In this document: piece by piece, positions 17,896 through 27,807 of the stretch
Position numbering within the stretch: the first letter of the stretch is position 1
Layout: every line of letters starts with the position of its first letter
Assembly: GCF_013035315.1 (NCBI RefSeq)
Contig: NZ_WQHP01000003.1
Span: 124,001-188,000, forward strand
Reading direction: 5' to 3'
Length of the DNA: 64,000 nt
Source: Ruegeria arenilitoris
GTDB lineage: Bacteria; Pseudomonadota; Alphaproteobacteria; Rhodobacterales; Rhodobacteraceae
Program-made: the position numbers and the translations under genes
The notes under the pieces: generated by a model
What the model saw: the letters and a program-made list of their open reading frames with translations, nothing else
Database searches by the model: none
What the model was told of the DNA's origin: nothing

Positions 17896-19107
17896 ATGAC
17901 CGAAGCTTATATCTATGACGCCCTGCGCACCCCGCGCGGCAAGGGCCGCAAGGATGGCAGCCTGCACGAGGTAACCTCGGTGCGGCTGTCTGCCGTCACC
18001 CTGAACGCGATGAAAGAGCGTAACAACCTCGAAGGTCACGCGGTTGAAGATGTGATCTGGGGCAATGCCACGCAGGTCATGGAGCAAGGCGGCTGTCTGG
18101 CCCGCACCGCGGTTCTGGCCTCGGATCTGGACGAGCGCATCCCCGGCCTGTCGATCAACCGATTCTGCGCCTCGGGCATGGAGGCTGTGAACCTGGCCGC
18201 CAACCAGGTCAAGGGTGGTGCCGGTGACGGTTACATCGCCGGTGGTGTTGAGATGATGGGCCGCGTGGCCATGGGCTCGGACGGTGCAGCGATTGCCGTT
18301 GACCCGTCAGTAGCGATGGAGACCTACTTCGTACCGCAGGGTATCTCTTCGGATATCATTGCGACCGAATACGGCTTTACTCGTGATCAGGCCGACCAGC
18401 TGGCGATGGAATCGCAGCGCCGTGCGGCGCAGGCTTGGGAAGAAAATCGGTTCGAAAAATCGGTGATCGCCGTCAAGGATCAGAACGGCCTGACCATCCT
18501 GGACCGTGACGAATACATGCGCCCGGGTACAGACATGCAGAGCCTCGGCGCGCTGAACCCAGCCTTCCAGATGATGGGCGAACAGATGCCCGGTTTCGAC
18601 AAGGTGGCGATGCTGAAATACCCGCATCTGGAAAAGATCAACCACATCCACCATGCGGGCAACAGCTCGGGCATCGTGGACGGTGCGGCGGCTGTTCTGA
18701 TCGGCAACAAGGAATTCGGTGAAAAGCACGGCCTGAAGCCACGCGCCCGTATCAAGGCGACCGCCAAGATCGGTTTGGACCCGACCATCATGCTGACCGG
18801 CCCCGTCCCTGTGACCGAAAAGATCTTGGCTGACAGCGGCATGGCCATCTCTGATCTTGATCTGTTCGAGGTCAACGAAGCCTTTGCCTCGGTTGTTCTG
18901 CGCTTCCAGCAGGCATTCGACGTCGACCCCGAGCTGGTCAACGTCAACGGCGGTTCGATCGCTATGGGCCACCCGCTGGGGGCAACCGGTGCAATCATCA
19001 TCGGCACGCTGCTGGATGAGCTTGAGCGTCAGGACAAAGAAACCGGTCTGGCGACCTTGTGTGTGGCATCCGGCATGGGTGCAGCCACAATCATCGAGCG
19101 GGTCTGA
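17896..19107 (+). CDS. fadA: Acetyl-CoA C-acyltransferase (3-ketoacyl-CoA thiolase)
   Basis: 403 residues. The nucleophile is Cys91 in INRFCASGMEA, with the second cysteine and histidine in VNGGSIAMGHPLGATGA and CVASGMGAATI. It cleaves 3-ketoacyl-CoA to acetyl-CoA and a shortened acyl-CoA, the last step of beta-oxidation. AAGGAGAG lies upstream. The stop overlaps the cupin start by one base (TGATG). With fadJ downstream it forms the usual thiolase plus trifunctional-like pair. Confidence 0.94.
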   Translation: MTEAYIYDALRTPRGKGRKDGSLHEVTSVRLSAVTLNAMKERNNLEGHAVEDVIWGNATQVMEQGGCLARTAVLASDLDERIPGLSINRFCASGMEAVNLAANQVKGGAGDGYIAGGVEMMGRVAMGSDGAAIAVDPSVAMETYFVPQGISSDIIATEYGFTRDQADQLAMESQRRAAQAWEENRFEKSVIAVKDQNGLTILDRDEYMRPGTDMQSLGALNPAFQMMGEQMPGFDKVAMLKYPHLEKINHIHHAGNSSGIVDGAAAVLIGNKEFGEKHGLKPRARIKATAKIGLDPTIMLTGPVPVTEKILADSGMAISDLDLFEVNEAFASVVLRFQQAFDVDPELVNVNGGSIAMGHPLGATGAIIIGTLLDELERQDKETGLATLCVASGMGAATIIERV

Positions 19108-19595
19108 TGCCCAAGCTGGATCTCTCTCAGATCCCGTTCAAGGGTGGCTCGGCCTATCCTGGCAAGCTGGCTGAGGCGACCGCGGGTCGCTTCGTGCAGC
19201 GCGTTGGTGATGCGGGCGGCCTGACCCAATACGGGGTCAACATCGTGCGGCTTGAACCGCAGGGCATGTCCTCACTGCGCCATTACCACATGGAGCAGGA
19301 CGAGTTTGCCATCATGCTCAGCGGCACCTGCGTGCTGATCGATGACGATGGTGAGCATGAGATGCAGCCCGGCGATTGCGCCGCTTTCCCGGCAGGTGAG
19401 ACTAACGGCCATCACCTTGTGAACAAGACCGATGCGCCCGCGACCTTTCTGGTGGTGGGCACACGGACCCCGACCGAGACCGGCTATTACAGCGACATAG
19501 ACATGATGGTGAAGGATGATGAGAACGGTTTCTCCTTCACCCGCAAAGATGGCAGCCCGCTGACGGCTGACCAGATTGGAGATGACAATGACTGA
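19107..19595 (+). CDS. Cupin domain protein
   Basis: 162 residues. Motif 1 of the cupin barrel is LRHYHMEQDEFAIMLSG and motif 2 PGDCAAFPAGETNGHHL, so a metal site is likely. No enzyme family is recognisable; many such proteins bind sugars or small acids. It is translationally coupled: its start overlaps the thiolase stop and its end overlaps fadJ by eight bases. The tight coupling to fadA and fadJ hints at a housekeeping role around acyl-CoA oxidation. Confidence 0.85.
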   Translation: MPKLDLSQIPFKGGSAYPGKLAEATAGRFVQRVGDAGGLTQYGVNIVRLEPQGMSSLRHYHMEQDEFAIMLSGTCVLIDDDGEHEMQPGDCAAFPAGETNGHHLVNKTDAPATFLVVGTRTPTETGYYSDIDMMVKDDENGFSFTRKDGSPLTADQIGDDND

Positions 19596-21789
19596 TTTCA
19601 CTCTGACAAAAGACGCCGATGGCGTCGCGGTGATTTCCTGGGATGTTCCAGGCAAAACAATGAACGTAATGTCCTTTGACGGGTTGGCGCAACTGAGCGA
19701 CCTCGTCGATCAGGCCCTGGCCGATGATGAGGTTAAAGGCATCATCATCACATCGGGCAAAGAAGGCTCGTTTGCGGGGGGCATGGACCTCAACCTCCTG
19801 GCTGTGATGAAGGAACAGGCAGGCGGCGATCCGGCAAAGGGTCTGTTCGAAGGCACGATGCAAATGCACGCCCTGCTGCGCAAGATCGAGCTGGCAGGCA
19901 TGGACCCTAAAACCAAGAAAGGCGGTAAGCCAATCGCGACCGTCCTGCCGGGTACCGCTGCGGGTATCGGCATGGAACTCCCGCTGTCCACACACCGCAT
20001 CTTTGCGGCCGAAAACCCCAAGGCGAAATACGGCCTGCCCGAGATTATGGTCGGCATCTTCCCCGGCGCGGGCGGCACCACACGGATGGTCCGCAAGGTT
20101 GGCGCTCTGGCGGCTGCGCCGCTGCTGTTGGAAGGCAAGATGCTGGACGTCAAGAAAGCCAAGGGCGCGGGCTATATCGACGAGATCGCAGCCGATCCGA
20201 TGGCTGCGGCCAAGGAATGGGTGCTGAACGCCAAAGAAGCTGATCTGGTCAAGCCATGGGACGCGAAGGGCTACAAGATGCCCGGCGGCGCACCTTACCA
20301 CCCTGCAGGCTTCATGAACTTCGTCGGTGCCTCGGCCATGGTAAACGCCAAGACCCAAGGCGCGTTCCCGGCAGCCAAAGCTCTGCTGAGCGCGGTTTAC
20401 GAAGGTGCTCTGGTCGATTTCGACACGGCGCTGAAGATCGAAGCACGCTGGTTCACCTCTGTTCTGATGAACCCCTCCTCGGGCGCGATGATCCGCTCGC
20501 TGTTCCTGAACAAAGAAGCGCTGGAAAAAGGCGCTGTGCGTCCGGCGGGTGTTCCGGATCAGTCGGTCAAGAAGATCGGCGTTCTGGGTGCTGGTATGAT
20601 GGGCGCAGGTATCGCTCTGGTTTCGGCGCAGGCCGGGATGGAAGTTGTTCTGGTCGACCGCGACCAAGCTGCGGCCGACAAGGGCAAAGCCTATACCGAG
20701 ACCTATCTGGACAAGGGCATGAAGCGCGGCAAAGTCACGGCTGAAAAGAAAGAGGCCATGCTAGCGCGCATCACCGCGACCCCGGATCTTGAGCATCTCA
20801 CGGGCTGTGATCTGATCATCGAAGCTGTCTTCGAAGATGTCGGCGTCAAGGCCGAGATGACCAAGAAGGTCGAGGCGATTATCCCCGAGGATTGCATCTT
20901 TGCCTCGAACACGTCGACCCTGCCGATCACCGATCTGGCCAAGGCATCAGTGCGCGCGGACCAGTTCATCGGCATCCACTTCTTCTCGCCGGTCGAGAAG
21001 ATGTTCCTGGTCGAGATCATCAAGGGCAAGGAAACCGGTGATCGCGCGGTCGCCAAGGCGCTGGACTATGTGCGCCAAATCCGCAAGACCCCGATCGTGG
21101 TCAACGATGCGCGTTTCTTCTACGCCAACCGTTGCATCATTCCTTACATCAACGAAGGCGCACGCATGATCACCGAAGGCGTCAGCCCCGTTGTCATCGA
21201 CAACGCCGCGCGTCAGTTGGGCTTCCCTGTCGGACCGGTTCAGCTGACCGACGAAACCTCGATCGACCTGGGTGCTAAGATCGCCCGCGCCACCAAAGCC
21301 GCCATGGGTGATGCCTATCCGGAAAGCCCGGCAGACGATCTGATCTTCTGGATGGAAGAACAGGGCCGCCTGGGCCGCAAGGCGAACGCGGGCTTCTTCG
21401 ACTATGACGAAAAAGGCAAGCGTGTCGAATACTGGAAAGGCCTGCAGGACAAGTACCCGCTGGCCGAAGACCAGCCGGACCTGATCGAGGTGCAGGAACG
21501 CCTGATGTTCGCACAGGTATTGGAAGCGGTCCGTGCACTGGAAGAAGGTGTTCTGGAAGACATTCGCGAAGGCGATGTCGGTGCGATCCTGGGTTGGGGC
21601 TTTGCCCCCTGGTCGGGTGGCCCGCTCAGCTGGCTGGACATCATCGGCACGCCCTACGCGGCCGAGCGCTGCGACCAGTTGTCCGAAAAGTACGGCGAGC
21701 GCTTTGCGTGCCCGCCGCTGCTGCGTGAGATGGCGGAAAAAGGTCAGACCTTCTATGGTCGCTTCAACCCCGAAGCTAAAGCCGCCTAA
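19588..21789 (+). CDS. fadJ: 3-hydroxyacyl-CoA dehydrogenase / enoyl-CoA hydratase
   Basis: 733 residues from the ATG at 19588, six bases after GGAG; an ATG at 19582 is the alternative. The N-terminal crotonase domain shows GSFAGGMDLNLL and AAGIGMELPLSTHRIFAA with GLPEIMVGIFPGAGGT. The dehydrogenase domain begins near residue 328 with IGVLGAGMMGAGIALV and has HFFSPVEKMFLVEII. The two activities hydrate enoyl-CoA and oxidise the 3-hydroxyacyl-CoA. Works with fadA and the acyl-CoA dehydrogenase of the same operon. Confidence 0.95.
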   Translation: MTDFTLTKDADGVAVISWDVPGKTMNVMSFDGLAQLSDLVDQALADDEVKGIIITSGKEGSFAGGMDLNLLAVMKEQAGGDPAKGLFEGTMQMHALLRKIELAGMDPKTKKGGKPIATVLPGTAAGIGMELPLSTHRIFAAENPKAKYGLPEIMVGIFPGAGGTTRMVRKVGALAAAPLLLEGKMLDVKKAKGAGYIDEIAADPMAAAKEWVLNAKEADLVKPWDAKGYKMPGGAPYHPAGFMNFVGASAMVNAKTQGAFPAAKALLSAVYEGALVDFDTALKIEARWFTSVLMNPSSGAMIRSLFLNKEALEKGAVRPAGVPDQSVKKIGVLGAGMMGAGIALVSAQAGMEVVLVDRDQAAADKGKAYTETYLDKGMKRGKVTAEKKEAMLARITATPDLEHLTGCDLIIEAVFEDVGVKAEMTKKVEAIIPEDCIFASNTSTLPITDLAKASVRADQFIGIHFFSPVEKMFLVEIIKGKETGDRAVAKALDYVRQIRKTPIVVNDARFFYANRCIIPYINEGARMITEGVSPVVIDNAARQLGFPVGPVQLTDETSIDLGAKIARATKAAMGDAYPESPADDLIFWMEEQGRLGRKANAGFFDYDEKGKRVEYWKGLQDKYPLAEDQPDLIEVQERLMFAQVLEAVRALEEGVLEDIREGDVGAILGWGFAPWSGGPLSWLDIIGTPYAAERCDQLSEKYGERFACPPLLREMAEKGQTFYGRFNPEAKAA

Positions 21790-21795
21790 AAAACA

Positions 21796-21831
21796 GACGC
21801 TGGTGCGGATCTCCGCGCCAGCGTCTTTCTT
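21796..21831 (+). terminator. Rho-independent terminator after fadJ
   Basis: A long stem, GACGCTGGTGCGGA with TCCGCGCCAGCGTC (14 pairs including one G-T), two-base loop, then TTTCTTT. Seven bases past the fadJ stop. It closes the operon that runs from the second MerR gene. Confidence 0.88.
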
Positions 21832-21852
21832 TAATCAATTACTTTAATAAAA

Positions 21853-22620
21853 TCAGATTAGTGGAGCCGGTCGCCCTGGCCGCCCTGCCCGACGTACCGC
21901 CTTGACAGGCCGCACCGGAAAGATCGGGTTTTGCTGGATCGGCGCAGGAAGCGCGCCCAGTGAATTCGCCAAAACGGCAATGTCTCGGCTATGCGCCACG
22001 CTATCGACAAGCTCATCAGTCTGCTCGGCATCGACAATCTTGTACGAGGCATTCTGCGGACGACCCGATGACCCGAAACGTCCTGCGGAACAAAACGCAC
22101 GCAGACCGCCTTCGATATAGATCACTTCGTCTTGCTCAAAGAACAGGGAACACACATCGAAATAGGATGCGGGCGTTCCCGACGTCAGCCGAAATGTACC
22201 GCTAAGCACTCGAGCCGGTACAACGGGCATGCTGATTGGCAAAGTGATCGGCCCATTGGTCAGCTTGGTATTGTCGATGACCATACCCTGCTCTGGCATC
22301 AACCAGACTGAGCGACCACTGTACAGCGTGTTAGAAGGGACCCGAACCAACAGGTTTTCTGTCCGGTTTTCGTTCGCCGGAACCGCGATGCAATCCGTCG
22401 AAATCCGACAAACCTGTTGAAATCCGTTGTCCATCGTTCGAACGAGGTCGCCGGCCAGAAGGTCTTCGACCACTTTCCACCCACGGTCGGTTGCGATCTT
22501 AGTTCCATGGACAAAACCACCGCGGCGCGAATTCAAGGCAGTCGCCGGACTATCCTGAATCTGGCCGTCCGGGACGTCGGAATAACTCAAAACACTCTGT
22601 ACATTTAACACGTGTCGCAC
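21853..22620 (-). CDS. Hint-domain protein lacking the catalytic cysteine
   Basis: 255 residues from a GTG start. Residues about 35-170 follow the bacterial Hint (hedgehog/intein) pattern GTKIATDRGWKVVEDLLAGDLVRTMDNG, widespread in Rhodobacterales. In most relatives the block begins with Cys-Phe; here the position is Gly35 (RGGFVHGT), so the self-cleavage nucleophile is absent. The N-terminal 30 residues and the C-terminal tail (RPGRPAPLI) are not recognised. Relatives are often secreted or linked to larger surface proteins. No signal peptide is visible. Converges on fadJ across its terminator. Confidence 0.8.
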   Translation of the reverse strand: MRHVLNVQSVLSYSDVPDGQIQDSPATALNSRRGGFVHGTKIATDRGWKVVEDLLAGDLVRTMDNGFQQVCRISTDCIAVPANENRTENLLVRVPSNTLYSGRSVWLMPEQGMVIDNTKLTNGPITLPISMPVVPARVLSGTFRLTSGTPASYFDVCSLFFEQDEVIYIEGGLRAFCSAGRFGSSGRPQNASYKIVDAEQTDELVDSVAHSRDIAVLANSLGALPAPIQQNPIFPVRPVKAVRRAGRPGRPAPLI

Positions 22621-22876
22621 TCACTTCTGACACAAACCAACTACACCTTTCTGTTAACATAGCAGTTATGTAGCAGTCTTATTTTGAACACATTATGGTC
22701 CAATTTGGCCCCCTAAGCCCGTGGAAACCAAAGAAACTTCGAACAACACTGCCAATTTTTGATCCATTGGTCTAAATCTGGAAACTGTGATCAACGCGAA
22801 CGTTCAGCGACCTTTCCGAATCTGACCTCGCACCTTGGGCCGACTTGGTTGGGCTCATTCAAAGGATCGGAATACG

Positions 22877-23812
22877 TTACACCGTCTCGTGCTGCGCGGT
22901 TTCGCGCCCTGCCCGCCAACCCAACATCGCACCCGCACAGGCAATCAAGCCGATCCCCGCGATTTGAACCGGCCCGATGGCCTGCCCCAACGCCACATAG
23001 GCAAAGAGTGGGCCGAAAATCATAACCGAATACTCAAAAACCGCGACATAGGACGGCTCGCCCACCTGATAGGCCTTGATCAACATGAACACGGCGATCG
23101 TGGACCCAACTGCCTGAATAACGATCCAGAGCAAGGCAGGCTGCATGTCCCACACCCAGCCACGTGTGGCAAAACCCTCGGGTCCGGCGGGCGAAGCAAT
23201 CGGGAACAACTCCAGTACGACCAGGCCGATTGCCCCGGCAGAACCAAGAGTCACGATCATCGCGGCCAGCAGCGCAACGGTGCTCTCCCCGGAACAATGG
23301 CTTCGCGTGATAACTGAACTGAACGCATAAAACAGGCCTCCGGCGACGGGCAGCAAGCTACGCATATCGAATTCATACGGGTTCAACTGCAAAACGCACA
23401 GAATACCCGCAAAGCCCAACAGAACCGCAAAGATACGCCAGGGGCCAATCCTTTGCTTCATCGCAATGGCCGAAATCAGCAGAACGAAAATGGGCGAGGT
23501 AAAAAGCCCTGCCAACGCTTGGGCTATTGGCATAAGAGCCAAAGAAGCGAAGTAAAACAGCATCGCCAGCGTAATCAGAACGCTGCGCAGGATCACCGGG
23601 CCAAAACGTTTGGGTCGCATGCCGCCCAGCCCCAACAACGACAGGCCAAAGATCAGTGGCAACATCATCGCTGCCCGGCTCAAGTGGAATTGCCACAGGC
23701 CAACCGTTTCGGCCAACAAGATCACCACGTTGTCGATCACACCGATGATCGCCATCGCACCGATCATCAGCAGTGAGGCCAGTATGGGTGAGGTCTGAGT
23801 ATCCGCCTGCAT
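22877..23812 (-). CDS. EamA/DMT family transporter
   Basis: 311 residues from the ATG at 23812, with ten hydrophobic helices in two EamA repeats (about residues 10-140 and 155-290). The second half shows GSTIAVFMLIKAYQVGEPSYVAVFEYSVMIFGPLFAY, usual for the family. It moves small metabolites across the inner membrane; substrate unknown. Longer starts at 23860 (ATG) or 23875 (GTG) are open and would add 16 or 21 residues that do not look like the family. Confidence 0.86.
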   Translation of the reverse strand: MQADTQTSPILASLLMIGAMAIIGVIDNVVILLAETVGLWQFHLSRAAMMLPLIFGLSLLGLGGMRPKRFGPVILRSVLITLAMLFYFASLALMPIAQALAGLFTSPIFVLLISAIAMKQRIGPWRIFAVLLGFAGILCVLQLNPYEFDMRSLLPVAGGLFYAFSSVITRSHCSGESTVALLAAMIVTLGSAGAIGLVVLELFPIASPAGPEGFATRGWVWDMQPALLWIVIQAVGSTIAVFMLIKAYQVGEPSYVAVFEYSVMIFGPLFAYVALGQAIGPVQIAGIGLIACAGAMLGWRAGRETAQHETV

Positions 23813-23963
23813 CTGTCGCTCTGTTACCCGATTGGCACAGCAGGCCAATCCTGCGTCCATCGTGGTATCCAGCACATTTACCCAAGGTGACGCAACTGGT
23901 TTGCGCCCTTCGAATTTACCATGTTAAGCTGGGGCAAAATACCAACGAGCAGACCTCAATCAG

Positions 23964-24977
23964 ATGACGGCCCTGAAACAGTACCAGCGGATCGAAGCCA
24001 CCGGTCTGTGGCGCCCCTCGCCCGATGTACAACGGCGCGAGGTCGTGGTCTCGATTGGTGAAGCGACGCTGACGATTTCCGATTTCAACGACCGAGCACT
24101 GACTCATTGGTCGCTGGCCGCGCTGGAACGGCAGAACCCGGGAACCTTCCCTGCCGTCTTCAACCCCGATGGCGACCCGGACGAAACGCTTGAGCTGGAT
24201 GAGTCCGAAACCACTATGATCGCAGCCATCGACAGGCTGCAAAGGGCGATCGACCGGTCGCGCCCACATCCGGGTCGTTTACGCTGGCTCAGCGTAGCCG
24301 GTGTTGTCGCCGCCGTTGCGGCGCTGTTGCTGCTGTGGGTCCCTGCTGCTTTGCAAAGCCACGTTGTCTCGGTCGTACCCGAGATCAAGCGCTATGATAT
24401 CGGCGACGCGATCCTGCATCGGATCGAACGGGTATCGGGGGTAGCGTGCAAGTCCGAAGACGCGCAGATGGCCTTAGAGCAATTGGCGAGCCGGACTGGT
24501 GTGCGCGAAGTTGTCATTCTGCCCGCCGGGGTACAAACCAGCCTCAGCCTACCTGGCGGGATCATCCTGTTGAATCGGGCCCTGGTCGAAGATCACGAAG
24601 ATCCGTCCATCGCGGCCGGGTTCATTATCGCGGAACGCGCGCGGTCTGTTGCACAAGAGCCGTTAGATGAGTTGCTAGACCGCACCGGCCCAACAACGGC
24701 GTTCCGCCTTCTCACGACCGGAGAGCTGACGCCTGAGATTGTCGATTCTTATGCCGAACAAATCCTGTCAGAACCGCGTCCATCCGTGCCCGACGAACAG
24801 TTGTTAGAGGTGTTCGCCCAGGCCGCTTTGCCCTCGACGCCCTATGCGTATGCCGTGGATGTGACTGGGGAAACAACACTGGGCCTGATCGAGGCCGACC
24901 CGATGGCCGGTCGTCCCTTGCCCCAAGTATTGCCGGACCGCGATTGGGTCCGGCTGCAGAACATCTGCGGCGAATAA
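23964..24977 (+). CDS. Membrane-anchored degenerate M48-like peptidase (unknown function)
   Basis: 337 residues. One membrane helix at about 107-128 separates a cytoplasmic N-terminal part from a C-terminal domain. In the latter, SLPGGIILLNRALVEDHED (from about 195) followed by SIAAGFIIAERA looks like the M48 metallopeptidase run LPGG...ELAAVLAHEIGH, but the HExxH zinc motif reads IAERA, with neither zinc histidine. It is therefore probably an inactive relative. This reading is my inference from pattern alone. It stands alone between the divergent EamA gene and the convergent upp gene. Confidence 0.72.
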   Translation: MTALKQYQRIEATGLWRPSPDVQRREVVVSIGEATLTISDFNDRALTHWSLAALERQNPGTFPAVFNPDGDPDETLELDESETTMIAAIDRLQRAIDRSRPHPGRLRWLSVAGVVAAVAALLLLWVPAALQSHVVSVVPEIKRYDIGDAILHRIERVSGVACKSEDAQMALEQLASRTGVREVVILPAGVQTSLSLPGGIILLNRALVEDHEDPSIAAGFIIAERARSVAQEPLDELLDRTGPTTAFRLLTTGELTPEIVDSYAEQILSEPRPSVPDEQLLEVFAQAALPSTPYAYAVDVTGETTLGLIEADPMAGRPLPQVLPDRDWVRLQNICGE

Positions 24978-24983
24978 AGCCGC

Positions 24984-25616
24984 TTACTTGGTGCCGAACA
25001 TCCGGTCGCCCGCGTCACCCAACCCCGGCATGATATAGCCTTTTGAGTTCAGCTCACGATCCAGCGACGCTGTGACTATGTGCACATCAGGGTGCGCCTC
25101 TTTCATGCGGGCAACGCCTTCGGGGGCGGCCAGCAGGCAGAGGAAGCGGATATCGGTGGCCCCGGCCTCTTTCAGCAGATCAATCGCTGCGGCCGAGCTG
25201 TTGCCGGTGGCCAGCATTGGGTCAACCGCGATAACCAGACGGTCCTTCAGTCCCTCGGGCGCTTTGAAATAGTACTGGACCGGCTTCAGCGTTTCTTCGT
25301 CTCGGTAAAGGCCCACAAAGCCCACACGGGCCGATGGCACGAGTTCCAGCACGCCATCCAACATTCCGTTGCCTGCGCGCAGGATCGACACAAGCGCCAG
25401 TTTTTTACCGGCCAAAATAGGGGCGTCCATCTCTTCCATCGGGGTTTCGATGTGACGGGTCGTCAGCTTCAACTCACGCGTAACCTCATAGGCCAGTAGC
25501 AGCGTGATCTCGCGCAGCAATTGCCGGAACTCAGCGGTCGAGGTGCCCTTGTCCCGCATGAGCGTCAGTTTGTGCTGCACCAGCGGGTGGTCAACGACGG
25601 TCAGGTGTTCGCTCAT
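24984..25616 (-). CDS. upp: Uracil phosphoribosyltransferase
   Basis: 210 residues, the standard length. The PRPP loop is [18 protein letters not shown] (about 128-146), and [12 protein letters not shown] (78-89) and the C-terminal [16 protein letters not shown] are family signatures. It makes UMP from uracil and PRPP. Last gene of the salvage operon; its start overlaps the add stop by four bases. Confidence 0.97.
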   Translation of the reverse strand: MSEHLTVVDHPLVQHKLTLMRDKGTSTAEFRQLLREITLLLAYEVTRELKLTTRHIETPMEEMDAPILAGKKLALVSILRAGNGMLDGVLELVPSARVGFVGLYRDEETLKPVQYYFKAPEGLKDRLVIAVDPMLATGNSSAAAIDLLKEAGATDIRFLCLLAAPEGVARMKEAHPDVHIVTASLDRELNSKGYIMPGLGDAGDRMFGTK

Positions 25617-26599
25617 GATCTCTCCAGTCTTTTCTTGACCCGTTCGCGGGTATCGTCATCACAAAAGGCCGCGTTCAGGGCCGTGTCATTCAGGGCTGCG
25701 AAGTCTTCGGCCTCCCAGCCGAAGGCTTGGTTCAGCATCTCATATTCGCGGCGCATGGTGGTATGGAAAAACGGCGGGTCATCGGTAGAAACAGTGACTT
25801 TCACGCCGTGATCGCGCAACCGCGCAATCGGATGTGCACCAAAATCGGGGAACAGCCCCAGCACCACGTTCGAGCCGGGGCAGACCTCTAGCGTGACCTC
25901 ACGGTCAACCAACTCACGGATCAGGTCAGGATCTTCAATGGCGCGAACGCCGTGGCCCACTCGTTCCACACCCAGATCACGCACCGCATCGCGTACACTC
26001 TCCGGGCCGCCGAATTCGCCGGCATGGGTGGTCAGGCGCAAGCCAGCTTCACGGGCGCAATCGAAGGCCCACTTATAGTCACCCTGCGCGCCCACGCCCT
26101 CATTTCCGCCCATCCCGAAACCAGTGATCCAATCGCCCGCCGTTTCAGCAGCGCAATGCGCGCTTTGCTTCGCCTGTTCCGGTCCGAAATGGCGCACACA
26201 GGTGACCACCCCGCGCAGGGTGATGTCGAACTTGCTCTCTGCCTCATCCGCGGCGTCCTGAATAGCATTCAGGTAATCGCGCCACGCATGCAGGTCGCCC
26301 CCGCCACAGAAATCCGGGCTGAGGAAGGTTTCCGAGTAAACCACACCATTTGCAGCGCTTTCTTCGAGGATGGCCAGCGTAAGACGGCGGAAATCCTCAG
26401 GGGATTTCAGCACCTCGCAGGCGGCCTCGTACACGCTGAGGAAATGTGCGAAATCGCGGAAGTCATAGCTTCCGTCCGACTTGAAAATACCACTCAGGTC
26501 AATGCGCTTTTCATGTGCAAGCTGGCGAATGAAAGCAGGTGGCGCTGCACCTTCATGGTGCAGGTGCAGTTCGATTTTTGGCAGGTCTGCGACAGTCAT
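25613..26599 (-). CDS. add: Adenosine deaminase
   Basis: 328 residues. Zinc ligands are in [10 protein letters not shown] (near residues 8-17), THAGEFGG, and VSTDDPPFF; the catalytic Glu is in THAGEF-type region and HGVRAIEDP follows. It deaminates adenosine to inosine (or acts on a related aminopurine; some members are adenine or N6-modified adenosine deaminases). Overlaps deoB and upp by four bases on each side, so it is made with them. Confidence 0.93.
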   Translation of the reverse strand: MTVADLPKIELHLHHEGAAPPAFIRQLAHEKRIDLSGIFKSDGSYDFRDFAHFLSVYEAACEVLKSPEDFRRLTLAILEESAANGVVYSETFLSPDFCGGGDLHAWRDYLNAIQDAADEAESKFDITLRGVVTCVRHFGPEQAKQSAHCAAETAGDWITGFGMGGNEGVGAQGDYKWAFDCAREAGLRLTTHAGEFGGPESVRDAVRDLGVERVGHGVRAIEDPDLIRELVDREVTLEVCPGSNVVLGLFPDFGAHPIARLRDHGVKVTVSTDDPPFFHTTMRREYEMLNQAFGWEAEDFAALNDTALNAAFCDDDTRERVKKRLERS

Positions 26600-27807
26600 A
26601 GAAAGCTCTTCCCCGGTCCTTGCGCCGGAATGTTAAGGTGGTGCGCGATACTGGCGGCGACATCGGCAAAATCGACGGCACCTATCTGGCCTGTGCCCTT
26701 TCCGGCAATCAAAACCGGCACCTGTTCGCGTGTGTGGTCAGTCCCGATCCAGCTGGGGTCGTTACCGTGATCGGCAGTCAGCAGCATCAGATCGCCCGGA
26801 CGCATCTTGTTCAGGATCAGGCCGATTTCACGGTCAAACCATTCCAGCGCGCGGGCATAGCCGCTGATGTCGCGGCGGTGCCCGTACAGGCTGTCGAATT
26901 CGACGAAATTGGCGAAGGTCAGGCTGCCCTCTTCGGCCTCGTCGACCAGATCGGACAAGTGGCCCATCAATTCGGTATCCGAACCTTTGCGCAGCGTGTC
27001 GATCCCTTGCATCGAGAAGATGTCGCCGATTTTGCCGACTGCATGTACCCGACGCCCGGCATCCTGCGCCCAATTGGTCAGAACTGGCGCTGGCGGCAAA
27101 ATGGCAAAGTCCTTACGGTTGGTGGTGCGGGTAAACCCCTGCTCGGGCGAGCCGGCAAAGGGTCGCGCGATGACCCGGCCGACTTTCATCTCGTGCAAAC
27201 GTGGGGCCAGCGCCTTGCACATCGCCAGCAGACGGTCGAGGCCAAAGCTTTCCTCATGCGCGGCGATCTGAAACACACTGTCGGCGGACGTGTAACAGAT
27301 AGGCCAGCCGGTCCGCATATGCTCGGCCCCCAGTTCGGAAATAATGGCCGTGCCAGAGGCGTGGCAGTCGCCCAGAATGCCGTCAGTGCCCGCTGCTTCG
27401 GCAGCAGCGCGGCTGAGATCCTCGGGGAAAGATGGCTTGGTATCGGGGAAATAGTGCCAGTCCCACGGCACTGGCAGCCCGGCCAGTTCCCAATGGCCCG
27501 AAGGCGTGTCCTTGCCCGGCGAATGCTCGCGCGCGCATCCCCACAAGCCGGTCGGCTCAGCCGCAAGCCCGGGCGTTTCGTCGCCCGAGGCCAACCGCGT
27601 CGCGGCCCCCAGCCCCAGCGCATCGAGGTTAGGCAGGAGCAAAGGGCCTGACCGCCCCTCTTCCGCCCGACCCTCGGCACAGGCTTGCGCGATATGCGCC
27701 AGCGTGTTTGCGCCGTTGTCGGGGGTCTCGCCATTGAAGTAACTGCCCGCATCCGGCGCGCCGCCGATGCCGACCGAGTCCATCACCACCAGAAACGCGC
27801 GGGTCAC
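26596..27807 (-). CDS. deoB: Phosphopentomutase
   Basis: 403 residues from a GTG start that overlaps the deoA stop. Metal ligands of the alkaline-phosphatase-like core appear in VVMDSVGIGGAPDA (near 6-19), FVEFDSLYGHRRD, and LTADHGNDPSW with DHTREQVPVLI. It moves the phosphate of ribose or deoxyribose 1-phosphate to carbon 5, linking nucleoside cleavage to central metabolism. Third gene of cdd-deoA-deoB-add-upp. Confidence 0.96.
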   Translation of the reverse strand: MTRAFLVVMDSVGIGGAPDAGSYFNGETPDNGANTLAHIAQACAEGRAEEGRSGPLLLPNLDALGLGAATRLASGDETPGLAAEPTGLWGCAREHSPGKDTPSGHWELAGLPVPWDWHYFPDTKPSFPEDLSRAAAEAAGTDGILGDCHASGTAIISELGAEHMRTGWPICYTSADSVFQIAAHEESFGLDRLLAMCKALAPRLHEMKVGRVIARPFAGSPEQGFTRTTNRKDFAILPPAPVLTNWAQDAGRRVHAVGKIGDIFSMQGIDTLRKGSDTELMGHLSDLVDEAEEGSLTFANFVEFDSLYGHRRDISGYARALEWFDREIGLILNKMRPGDLMLLTADHGNDPSWIGTDHTREQVPVLIAGKGTGQIGAVDFADVAASIAHHLNIPAQGPGKSFL

